A model generated the notes under the pieces. The model saw only the letters and a list, made by a program, of their open reading frames with translations. It made no database searches and was not told where the DNA came from. A DNA stretch of 5,507 bases from Brevundimonas sp. (GTDB lineage Bacteria; Pseudomonadota; Alphaproteobacteria; Caulobacterales; Caulobacteraceae): positions 1 through 5,507 of the forward strand of contig JALAGW010000183.1 of NCBI GenBank assembly GCA_022712235.1, in the 5' to 3' direction. Shown piece by piece: positions 1 through 5,507 of this stretch. The translations under genes and the position numbers were made by a program. Each line of letters opens with the position of its first letter. The first letter of the stretch is position 1.

Positions 1-165
1 GGTGGTGATGGTGTCGACGTAGGTGGTGGCCAGAAGACGCTCGGTCGCCGCCAGAACGCTCTCGATCCGGTTGCGCGCACGTTGCTGCATCGGCGCCGTT
101 CGCCGCTCCAAAGTGCTGGCCAGGGTGCTGGTTTCTTGCAGCGCGCGCGGGCTCACTGACGTCAT
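1..165 (-). CDS. TetR-family transcriptional regulator, N-terminal part (runs off left edge)
   Basis: Only the first 55 codons are visible; the gene continues beyond base 1. After about 28 polar residues with no recognised domain comes a stretch reading RARNRIESVLAATERLLATT, then YVDTITT. This is the pattern of helix 1 and the beginning of helix 2 of a TetR DNA-binding domain (basic residue, I..A...LL, then a turn and T-I-T). TetR proteins are usually dimeric repressors released by a small ligand, often acting on a divergent neighbour. The neighbour here is a TonB-dependent receptor, and a palindrome lies between the two genes. Two in-frame starts are possible: ATG at 165, which directly abuts the only ribosome-binding-like sequence, and GTG at 156, which has a 9-nt spacing from it and looks better placed. 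The recognition helix and the ligand-binding domain are outside the window, so the effector cannot be guessed. The family call is good but rests on a short stretch. Confidence 0.72.
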   Translation of the reverse strand, partial: MTSVSPRALQETSTLASTLERRTAPMQQRARNRIESVLAATERLLATTYVDTITT

Positions 166-171
166 CCTCTC
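166..171 (-). promoter_or_regulatory. Ribosome-binding site that favours a GTG start for the TetR gene
   Basis: The minus strand reads GAGAGG here. It touches the ATG at 165 with no spacer, too close for normal initiation, but lies 9 nt from the in-frame GTG at 156. The annotated start may therefore be three codons too early. No other purine-rich motif was seen close upstream of the ATG. Confidence 0.4.
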
Positions 172-237
172 GGTCCGGTTTCATTGGCCGTCTAACACGG
201 CTTGGCCCCCCTGTAAGCCACATTGGCGCACAGCCCC

Positions 238-264
238 TTGTCAAACGGAATAATATTCTGTTTC
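238..264 (+). promoter_or_regulatory. Candidate promoter of the TonB-dependent receptor gene
   Basis: TTGTCAA at 238-244 resembles a -35 element. After 12 nt, TCTGTTTC at 257-264 partly fits the Caulobacter-type -10 consensus GCTANAWC (4 of 7 informative positions). The spacing fits that promoter class, and a transcript starting near 271 would have a leader of about 30 nt before the ATG at 301. The -10 match is weak, so this is a candidate only. The palindrome at 243-263 covers nearly the whole spacer and -10, which would suit repression by steric block. On the opposite strand 239-244 reads TTGACA, a perfect -35 hexamer facing the TetR gene, but I found no convincing -10 at normal spacing from it. 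Confidence 0.35.
243..263. promoter_or_regulatory. 21-bp near-perfect palindrome, probable operator of the divergent TetR regulator
   Basis: The left arm AAACGGAAT (243-251) and right arm ATTCTGTTT (255-263) are inverted repeats of 9 bp around a 3-bp centre AAT, with a single arm mismatch (G247 opposite T259). Size, symmetry, AT-rich core and position in the gap between a TetR-type gene and a divergent target all match a typical TetR-family operator. The site overlaps the best -35/-10 candidate for the receptor gene and the edge of a TTGACA hexamer facing the regulator gene, so one bound dimer could control both. The palindrome is seen directly; binding by this regulator is inferred. Confidence 0.6.
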
Positions 265-300
265 GTGAAGTCGAGGGAACAGGGGTTTGGGAGGGCCGCT

Positions 301-2733
301 ATGACCAAGATGAAATTCCGCCGCAGCGCGATTCTGGCCGCCGGCGTGGCCGCTGCCGCTCTGGCTGGGCCGGGGCTGACCTGGGCGCAGGAGGCGACGG
401 CGCAGGGAGCCACATCCCTGGACGACGTCATCGTGACGGCGCAACGGCGCGAACAGAGCCTGCAGGAAGTGCCGATCACCGTCAGCGTGCTGACCGCCGC
501 GACCCTTGAGGCGACGGCGGCGGACGACATGGGCGACATCGCCGCCTTCGTGCCCGGCCTGTCGGTCTCGAACACCAGCCCGACTCAAGCGCGCTACAGC
601 ATTCGCGGCGTCGCGACCTCGGACTTCGGCGTCGGCACGGACCCGGCGGTCGGCGTCTACGTCGACGGCGTCTATGCGGCCCGATCCGGCGCGGCCCTGC
701 TGGCCTTCAGCGACGTGGCGCGGGTCGAGGTTCTGAAAGGACCGCAGGGCACCCTGTTCGGCCGCAACAGCGCCGCGGGCGCCGTCTCCATCACCACCAA
801 CAAGCCCGGCGACGAGGTCGAGGCGCGGCTGGGCGTTCGGCTCGGCGAATATGACAAGCGCCGCCTGGAAGGCCTGATCAACATTCCGATCAGCGACGTC
901 CTGGCCCTGAGGATCAACGCCCTGTCGAACCAACGCGACGGCTGGCTGACCGACGCCGCCACCGGCGAGGACTATGATCGGGAAGACAACTGGGCGGCGC
1001 GCGCAGCCCTGCGCTGGGACCTCACGCCCCAGACCCAGGCGATCCTGAGCTGGAGCCATGACGAGATCGACCAGGACGCCCGCCCGGCGATCGGCGTCGC
1101 GCCCATTCCGGCGGCGCCGGGCCTGCCCGCTTTCCCGCCCGATCCTGCGGACTACACCAACCCGTTCGACCAGCGCGTTCTTAACGACGTCATCGACAAC
1201 CACGAGACGCGCCGCCTCGACGAAGGCGTGCTGACCATCACCCACGCTTTCGGCGACATCGACTTCACCTCCCTGACCTCGGTCCGGCAGTTCAAGACCG
1301 AGAACCGCGAGGACGAGGACGGCACCAATCGTCAGGATCTGTATTTCGACACCAACAACCGGGAAAAGAACCGCTCCTGGTATCAGGAATTCCGTCTTGC
1401 GGGCGAAAGCGGCGCCTTCAACTGGATCGCCGGCGCCAGCTATTATTCGGAACACGCCGAACAACGCAGCGACACCTACGCCACCACCGACACCATCAAC
1501 ACCATCCTGACCAATGCGGCCGGCGCACCGTTGTTCTCTCTGGCCGACATGATCCTGGGCATGGCCGGGATTCCCGCCAGCACCCTGGGGCATAGCTGGC
1601 AGGAAGACATGATCAACGAGGGCGACTTCGACGCGACCGCCGTCTTCGCCGACGTGATCTGGAGCGCCAGCGATCGCCTGAACCTGACGTTCGGCCTGCG
1701 CTACACCCGCGACAAGAAGTCGTTCCAGTGGCTGAACGGTCGCCGCATCGCGCCCGAGCTGGACGCCGTGCTCAACGATCCGACGATCAACTTCGTGCTC
1801 GGCGACAACATGGGCCCGGCGCTCGACTATCTGCACGCCGACTATATCTTCGACCTGTCCGGCCTGGCCGGCGTGCCGTGCGACAACGGCGTCACTGTCC
1901 AGGAAGGCGTGACCTGCAAGCTGTCGAATTCGTGGGAGGATCTGAGCCCGCGCTTCGTCGCCGACTATCACCTGACCGACGATGCGATGATCTTCTTCTC
2001 CTACGCCAAGGGCTACAAGGCCGGCGGCTTCAACAGCGTCGAGGTCGCCTCGCGCTTTGACAATGAAGACGTCCAGAACTTCGAGATCGGGCTGAAGACC
2101 GATCTGGGCGCCAGGGCCCGCCTCAACATCTCGGCCTTCCAGTATGACTATGACGGCAAGCAGTCGATCCGTCTGGTCGCCCCGACGGGCTCCAGCGTGC
2201 CGCAATATCTGGTCGAGACCAGCGACGACACCGCCTGGGGCGTCGACATGCAACTGGACGTGGAGCCCCTGGACGGGCTGAACCTGTTCGCCAACGCCCA
2301 ATATATCGACGCCACCTACAACCGGAAAATGACCGACGACGGGGACCTGGCGGGGCAACCGACGGGCGAGCCCCTGTGGTCCGCGGCGGCGGGCGCTTCC
2401 TATCGCCATGACATGGGCGCGGCGGGATCGCTCGACATGCAGTTGATCCACGCCTATCGCGGCGAGGGTCGGTGCAACACCACCTCGACGGGTCAGGGCT
2501 CCTGCCTGAAAACGCCCTGGTTCGACCCGTCCGAGGCCCAGAACCGAACGGACGTTCGCCTCTACTGGCGCAACGCCAACGCGCGCTATCAGGTCGGGGT
2601 CTATGTCAACAACCTGTTCGACAACCAGTATGTGACCGGGGTCAACAACATCACCGCCACGACGCTGGGCACGCCGTTCGTGGGCCTGACGGAACCGCGG
2701 ATGTGGGGCGTGGACCTGACCTACACCTACTGA
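301..2733 (+). CDS. TonB-dependent outer-membrane receptor (complete, 810 aa)
   Basis: An outer-membrane beta-barrel importer that takes up a scarce or bulky ligand with energy passed from TonB-ExbBD. The start at ATG 301 is chosen because GGGAGGG (289-295) lies 5 nt upstream and a good signal peptide follows: basic MTKMKFRR, an Ala/Leu-rich core, likely cleavage near residues 29-31. A TonB box-like stretch DDVIVTAQ is at residues 41-48. The plug domain covers roughly 50-170, with the conserved RVEVLKGPQGTLFGRNSAAG (141-160). The barrel follows, with YAKGYKAGGFN (568-578), VNNLFDNQY near the C-terminus, and a last strand ending in Tyr as expected for Bam-dependent insertion. The mature protein has only four cysteines, in two tight pairs (527/539 and 725/735), probably in surface loops. 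Length is normal for the family. The substrate cannot be read from the sequence; the divergent TetR gene and nearby aromatic-acid genes hint at a small organic ligand rather than only iron-siderophore. Confidence 0.95.
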   Translation: MTKMKFRRSAILAAGVAAAALAGPGLTWAQEATAQGATSLDDVIVTAQRREQSLQEVPITVSVLTAATLEATAADDMGDIAAFVPGLSVSNTSPTQARYSIRGVATSDFGVGTDPAVGVYVDGVYAARSGAALLAFSDVARVEVLKGPQGTLFGRNSAAGAVSITTNKPGDEVEARLGVRLGEYDKRRLEGLINIPISDVLALRINALSNQRDGWLTDAATGEDYDREDNWAARAALRWDLTPQTQAILSWSHDEIDQDARPAIGVAPIPAAPGLPAFPPDPADYTNPFDQRVLNDVIDNHETRRLDEGVLTITHAFGDIDFTSLTSVRQFKTENREDEDGTNRQDLYFDTNNREKNRSWYQEFRLAGESGAFNWIAGASYYSEHAEQRSDTYATTDTINTILTNAAGAPLFSLADMILGMAGIPASTLGHSWQEDMINEGDFDATAVFADVIWSASDRLNLTFGLRYTRDKKSFQWLNGRRIAPELDAVLNDPTINFVLGDNMGPALDYLHADYIFDLSGLAGVPCDNGVTVQEGVTCKLSNSWEDLSPRFVADYHLTDDAMIFFSYAKGYKAGGFNSVEVASRFDNEDVQNFEIGLKTDLGARARLNISAFQYDYDGKQSIRLVAPTGSSVPQYLVETSDDTAWGVDMQLDVEPLDGLNLFANAQYIDATYNRKMTDDGDLAGQPTGEPLWSAAAGASYRHDMGAAGSLDMQLIHAYRGEGRCNTTSTGQGSCLKTPWFDPSEAQNRTDVRLYWRNANARYQVGVYVNNLFDNQYVTGVNNITATTLGTPFVGLTEPRMWGVDLTYTY

Positions 2734-2741
2734 GCACACTC

Positions 2742-2777
2742 CGTCCGGAGCTGCACCCGACGGCGCAGCCCCGGACG
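2742..2777. terminator. Long imperfect hairpin between convergent genes, probable bidirectional terminator
   Basis: The arms CGTCCGG (2742-2748) and CCGGACG (2771-2777) pair perfectly. After one A/C mismatch, GCTGC (2750-2754) pairs with GCAGC (2765-2769), leaving a 10-nt loop. This gives 12 base pairs, mostly GC, filling most of the 55-nt gap between the stop codons of the receptor and the porin, where a shared terminator is expected. Neither side has a T-run, so it is not a textbook intrinsic terminator; it may act in both directions or serve as a 3' end stabiliser. Confidence 0.6.
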
Positions 2778-2788
2778 AAGATCATGGG

Positions 2789-4240
2789 TCAGAATCGGAA
2801 GGTCAGGAAGGTCCCCAGGTAGGACTGGTCCTCAGCCGTGCCGGTTTCCTTCAGGAAGTCGCCGGCCTTGGTGTAGTTAGCCACGCCCATCAGCGAGACA
2901 TAGGGCGTCAGGGCGTAGCGGGCGAAGACGCCGGTACGCCAGCCGACATAGGAGGACTGCCCTTCATTCGCGCCGCGCAGCGCCATGCCGGACAGGGCGT
3001 AGAGACCGTCGTCCTTGCTCTGGCGCCACAGGCCGGCCGTGTTGGCGCCCAGAGTCAGCTTGGGCGACGGCCGCACCGTCACCTCGGGCTGCAACAGCAC
3101 CATGTTGGCGAAGCCCAGATCGGTGCGCAGGGCCGCCGGTTGCGGGAACAGAGGGTTGAAGCTGTTCAGCTTGCCGTCGTTCGGGTCCTTGTCGCCGGAA
3201 CCGACGTCCAGACGCACGGCCACGCGCGGCGACCACTTCACACCCGAGAAGGTGCGGCCGCCGACCGCCGAGAAGAACCAGGCGTTGATGTCGAGGTCGC
3301 GGAACGAGCCCCACTGCTTCACCGCCTCGACCTCATAGTCCCAGGGCGCGACCTTGCCGGTCAGACGCACCGACAGGGTGTCGCGGTCGTCGCGCCCCGC
3401 CACCTGACCGTCGAACGGCGTCGTCAGGCGGTCGGTGTTGACGTAGAGCAGCTCCAGCCTAGGCGCCGTCGCCCCCTGCCCCAGCGTCCTGGCGGCCGTG
3501 GCGCCATAGAGGCGGTAGTCGAAGTTGGTGGCGTCGTCCCACGAGGCCTTGCCTTCGCGCAGGGCGTAGCCGGCGAAGGCGCCGCCGCTCCAGCCGGTCG
3601 GGCTGTCATACAGGACCCGCACCATGTCCAGGGCCACGCGGGCATTGGCGCCCTCGCGCATGTCGAACAGGCGGAAGCCGCCCTGACCGAATTCCTGACG
3701 GCCGGCGCGGACGCGCAAGCTTCCGCCGCCCACTCCCGTCTTCGCCTCGACGAAGGCCTGGTGCAGGTCGGTGCGGTTTTCCTCGATCACCGGCTCGCCG
3801 CTGGCCAGGCCCGAGGTGCGGGCATCCTGAACGTCGACGAAGGCGCGCAGCGACGAACCCAGGTTCAGTTCACCCCACAGGCGGGCGCGGGTCTGGAAGT
3901 CGCCGCCGCTGTCCTGAAGCCCACGCCCGAAGCGCTCGTTGTCGCGGTGCTCGGCGCGGAAACGCAACTCGCCGCCGAAGCTGGCCCAGACGGGGCTGCC
4001 TTCGCCGCCGACCGGCACATATTTGAACGTCGACCAGGTCGAGGTGCGCCTGGCCGGATCGGCCAGCCAGGCGTAGTTCTCGTCGTGATTGATCAGCTTG
4101 AACGGCGGCGGCGCGGCCGGTGTGGCAGCAGGCGCGGCGGCCGGAACTGCAGCGGGCGCAGTCTGGATCGGCGCCTCGGCGTCTGCAGGCATGGGGGCAT
4201 GCGAAAGCAATGCGGCGGCGGCCGCAGCGGCGATGGTCAT
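2789..4240 (-). CDS. Outer-membrane porin, alginate-export family (complete, 483 aa)
   Basis: A predicted outer-membrane beta-barrel of the Alginate_exp type. The family is named after AlgE, but many members in Proteobacteria sit in catabolic loci and probably pass other small anionic compounds. The start at ATG 4240 is supported by GGAGG 6 nt upstream; the frame is open further up but has no plausible start there. The N-terminus is Ala-rich (residues 4-10) with likely cleavage after ADA (about residue 21), followed by an Ala/Pro linker (22-46). Barrel hallmarks include ELRFRAEHRDNERFG (91-105), TRARLWGELNLG (117-128), AGRQEFGQGGFRLFD (179-193), an SGDKDPNDGKLNSFNPLFP block near residue 350, and a final strand TFLTFRF ending in Phe. 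The signal peptide is odd: no Lys or Arg before the hydrophobic stretch. It is the last gene of the minus-strand group, 55 nt after the isomerase, and meets the TBDR tail to tail. The family call is strong; the substrate (an aromatic acid is likely) is inferred from context. Confidence 0.85.
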   Translation of the reverse strand: MTIAAAAAAALLSHAPMPADAEAPIQTAPAAVPAAAPAATPAAPPPFKLINHDENYAWLADPARRTSTWSTFKYVPVGGEGSPVWASFGGELRFRAEHRDNERFGRGLQDSGGDFQTRARLWGELNLGSSLRAFVDVQDARTSGLASGEPVIEENRTDLHQAFVEAKTGVGGGSLRVRAGRQEFGQGGFRLFDMREGANARVALDMVRVLYDSPTGWSGGAFAGYALREGKASWDDATNFDYRLYGATAARTLGQGATAPRLELLYVNTDRLTTPFDGQVAGRDDRDTLSVRLTGKVAPWDYEVEAVKQWGSFRDLDINAWFFSAVGGRTFSGVKWSPRVAVRLDVGSGDKDPNDGKLNSFNPLFPQPAALRTDLGFANMVLLQPEVTVRPSPKLTLGANTAGLWRQSKDDGLYALSGMALRGANEGQSSYVGWRTGVFARYALTPYVSLMGVANYTKAGDFLKETGTAEDQSYLGTFLTFRF

Positions 4241-4246
4241 GGATGT

Positions 4247-4251
4247 CCTCC
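4247..4251 (-). promoter_or_regulatory. Ribosome-binding site fixing the porin start
   Basis: The minus strand reads GGAGG with a 6-nt spacer to the ATG at 4240. This strong, well-spaced site argues for the 483-residue protein rather than a longer product in the same open frame, which would run into the isomerase gene. Confidence 0.75.
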
Positions 4252-4259
4252 GGGAAAGG

Positions 4260-4277
4260 GCGCGGTTGGCTCCGCGC
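4260..4277. other. GC hairpin in the isomerase-porin gap
   Basis: GCGCGG (4260-4265) and CCGCGC (4272-4277) form a perfect 6-bp all-GC stem with a 6-nt loop in the 55-nt gap between the isomerase stop and the porin start. There is no T-run on the downstream (minus-strand) side, so full termination is unlikely. It could partly attenuate transcription or protect an mRNA end, lowering or separating porin expression. Short GC-rich inverted repeats also arise by chance in such DNA. Confidence 0.35.
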
Positions 4278-4295
4278 TCGGTTCGATTGGGGTGA

Positions 4296-4925
4296 TTATT
4301 CGGCGTCGGGCTGTTTGCCCGGAACAGCGTTCTGGAAGGCGGGCAATTCGAGGCAGGCGGCCTCCAGCGCCAGCAGGCGCGGCCAGCGCACCTCGACGCC
4401 AAAGCGACGGGCGTTGCCCAGCTGCGGCACGATGCAGAGGTCGGCCAGGGTCGGCGCGTCGCCGAAGGCGAAGGGCCCCGGCTGCTCAGCCAGCAGCTTG
4501 TCGACCGCGTCGAGGCCTTCGTCGATGACGGTGGCGGCCCAGGCCTGAACCACCTCTTCACCCAGACCCAGGTCCCGCAGGTGTTGCAGCACCTTGAGGT
4601 TCTGCACCGGGTGGATGTCGCAGGCGACGGCCTGAGCCACCGCCCGAACCTTGGCCCGTTGCACTGGATCGGCGGGAAGCAGCGACGGCTCGGGCGAGGT
4701 CTCGTCGAGGTATTCGATGATGGCCAGCGACTGGGTCAGGACCGCGCCGTCGTCGGTGACGAAGGCCGGCAACAGGCCTTGCGGGTTGAGCGCCAGGTAT
4801 TCCGGCGCCCGCTGTTCGCCCTTGCGCAGGTGGTGGATGACCTGCACGGCCTCCAGTCCCTTGAGGCCCAGGGCGATACGAACCCGCCAGGAGGCCGTGG
4901 AGCGGAAATAACCGTGCAGGATCAT
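4296..4925 (-). CDS. Maleylacetoacetate/maleylpyruvate isomerase, zeta-class glutathione S-transferase (complete, 209 aa)
   Basis: A cytosolic, glutathione-dependent cis-trans isomerase: maleylacetoacetate to fumarylacetoacetate (homogentisate/tyrosine route) or maleylpyruvate to fumarylpyruvate (gentisate route). The thioredoxin-like N-domain carries the zeta signature as FRSTASWRVRIAL (7-19), where Ser9 and Thr10 match the glutathione-activating serines. NPQGLLPA (47-54) holds the cis-Pro region, and QSLAIIEYLDE (65-75) the glutathione-binding Gln-Ser. The helical C-domain has ACDIHPVQNLKVL (101-113) and the N-capping GDAPTLADLCIVPQ (155-168). Length matches the family. The Cys of the classical S-S-C motif is Ala here (residue 11), which alone does not rule out either reaction. 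The gene starts 4 nt after the MFS stop, with GGAG (4935-4938) inside the end of that gene and a 9-nt spacing, so the two are surely co-transcribed. The AAHS-type transporter favours maleylpyruvate, but this is not decisive; maiA- or nagL-like naming is therefore withheld. Confidence 0.88.
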   Translation of the reverse strand: MILHGYFRSTASWRVRIALGLKGLEAVQVIHHLRKGEQRAPEYLALNPQGLLPAFVTDDGAVLTQSLAIIEYLDETSPEPSLLPADPVQRAKVRAVAQAVACDIHPVQNLKVLQHLRDLGLGEEVVQAWAATVIDEGLDAVDKLLAEQPGPFAFGDAPTLADLCIVPQLGNARRFGVEVRWPRLLALEAACLELPAFQNAVPGKQPDAE

Positions 4926-4929
4926 GGGG

Positions 4930-5507
4930 TCAGACTCCGGCGCGACGGCGCACGCCGCCGAGGGTGAAGACCGCGATCGAGGCGATCACGGCGGGGATGA
5001 CGGCCAGCAGGATCAGCGACTGCGGCGTCCAGCCGGCAGCCAGCAGCACGCCGCCGACCAGGGGGCCGACGATGGCGCCGATACGGCCCACGCCCAGGGC
5101 CCAGCCCACGCCCGTGGCGCGGATGGCGGTCGGATAGACGGCCGCCGTCAGGGCGTTGCAGCCGATCTGGGCCCCGACGACGCCGAAGCCGGACAGGGCC
5201 GCGCCAAGCAGCAGGACCGTCAGATTGGCGCCGCCGAAGGCCAGCAGGGCGATGAAGGCGGCCGAGGCGGCATAGGCCGAACCCAGGACGACGTAGGGGC
5301 TGATCTTGTCGATCATCCGGCCCAGAACAATGGCGCCGACGACGCCGCCCAGGTTCAGGGTCGCGGTGGACAGGATGGCCAGGCTGAGCGGCAGACCGGC
5401 GCCCTTCAGCAGGGGCGGCAGCCAGTTCACCAGGAAGTACATGACCAGCAGGTTCATGAAGAAGGCGACCCACAGCAGCAGGGTCACCGGGGTGCGGCCC
5501 TCACGGA
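4930..5507 (-). CDS. MFS transporter, aromatic acid:H+ symporter (AAHS) type, C-terminal part (runs off right edge)
   Basis: The reading frame is open to the right edge, showing the last 191 residues, about half of a usual MFS permease. The visible part holds roughly the final six membrane segments. Features typical of the AAHS branch (PcaK/GenK-like carriers of hydroxybenzoates, gentisate and related acids) are NWLPPLLKGAG early in the fragment, the MFS loop GRMIDKISPYVVLG, and the block YPTAIRATGVGWALGVGR followed by IGAIVGPLVGG. It would act in the inner membrane, using the proton gradient to import an aromatic carboxylate. The protein ends in a short basic tail RRRAGV. The true start lies outside the window; a GTG at 5487 is an internal valine. 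Directly followed by the glutathione-dependent isomerase, it fits an aromatic-acid catabolic operon. The family is confident; the exact substrate is unknown. Confidence 0.87.
   Translation of the reverse strand, partial: REGRTPVTLLLWVAFFMNLLVMYFLVNWLPPLLKGAGLPLSLAILSTATLNLGGVVGAIVLGRMIDKISPYVVLGSAYAASAAFIALLAFGGANLTVLLLGAALSGFGVVGAQIGCNALTAAVYPTAIRATGVGWALGVGRIGAIVGPLVGGVLLAAGWTPQSLILLAVIPAVIASIAVFTLGGVRRRAGV

Noticed and set aside
187..201. A small inverted repeat GCCGT-ctaac-ACGGC as a second operator or leader hairpin
   Set aside because: Five-base arms are expected by chance in GC-rich DNA, and it does not resemble the 243-263 palindrome. A weak -10-like GTTAGACG for the regulator overlaps it but has no good -35.
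182..227. Direct repeat CATTGGC at 182-188 and 221-227
   Set aside because: Seven bases in two copies with no symmetry or element overlap; likely chance.
223..300. A 26-codon upstream extension of the receptor gene
   Set aside because: It would place the promoter and palindrome inside the coding sequence and bury the signal peptide. The ATG at 301 has a well-spaced ribosome-binding site and a classical signal sequence.
310..312. Alternative receptor start at the second ATG
   Set aside because: It is about 14 nt from the ribosome-binding site, against 5 nt for the ATG at 301; usage cannot be excluded but is less likely.
241..2739. An 832-codon open frame antisense to the whole receptor gene
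   Set aside because: Its composition is that of a frame shadow of GC-rich codons (rich in R, G, V, A, D, Q) with no recognisable domain, while the plus-strand frame encodes a clear TonB-dependent receptor.
2739..2750. Short hairpin CTCCG-tc-CGGAG just after the receptor stop
   Set aside because: The 2-nt loop is too tight for the full stem, and the bases pair better in the longer 2742-2777 hairpin.
3140..4528. A 462-codon open frame on the plus strand opposite the porin and the isomerase
   Set aside because: It is a low-complexity shadow frame spanning two well-supported minus-strand genes, with no domain.
4241..4561. A 107-codon N-terminal extension of the porin frame
   Set aside because: It overlaps the isomerase gene on the same strand in another frame and looks like a shadow. 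A strong GGAGG precedes the ATG at 4240 and a signal-like sequence follows it.
5485..5487. GTG as the start of a short 185-residue membrane protein
   Set aside because: The frame continues upstream to the window edge and the protein begins in mid-family. It is an internal valine codon of a larger MFS permease.

Overview
The window is GC-rich with very dense coding. Its codon use, its large TonB-dependent receptor (TBDR) and its promoter-like elements suggest an alphaproteobacterium, most likely of the Caulobacterales (Brevundimonas/Caulobacter type). The lineage is inferred from style and gene content, because no marker gene is present.

Layout: (1) 1-165, minus strand: the N-terminal end of a TetR-family regulator that runs off the left edge. 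(2) 166-300: a divergent regulatory gap with a 21-bp near-perfect palindrome (243-263) that lies over the best promoter candidate for the next gene. (3) 301-2733, plus strand: a complete 810-residue TonB-dependent outer-membrane receptor. (4) 2734-2788: a short convergent gap almost filled by a long imperfect hairpin, probably a bidirectional terminator. (5) 2789-5507, minus strand: an apparent operon read right to left. It holds the C-terminal part of an MFS transporter of the aromatic acid:H+ symporter type, then after 4 nt a complete zeta-class glutathione S-transferase of the maleylacetoacetate/maleylpyruvate isomerase family, then after 55 nt a complete outer-membrane porin of the alginate-export family.

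Together the genes read as the transport and lower-pathway end of an aromatic-compound catabolic locus. The TBDR and the porin would cross the outer membrane, the AAHS-type permease would cross the inner membrane, and the glutathione-dependent isomerase would convert a cis ring-cleavage product (maleylpyruvate from gentisate, or maleylacetoacetate from homogentisate) to its fumaryl isomer. The ring-cleavage dioxygenase and the hydrolase expected in such a pathway are not in the window and may lie to the right. The TetR regulator probably controls the divergent TBDR; whether it also controls the minus-strand operon cannot be told from here.

I found no mobile element, CRISPR array, tRNA or rRNA, and no convincingly new defence or enzymatic system. 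The most interesting signals are the palindromic operator candidate, the grouping of two outer-membrane uptake proteins with an aromatic-acid permease and isomerase, and the two hairpins.
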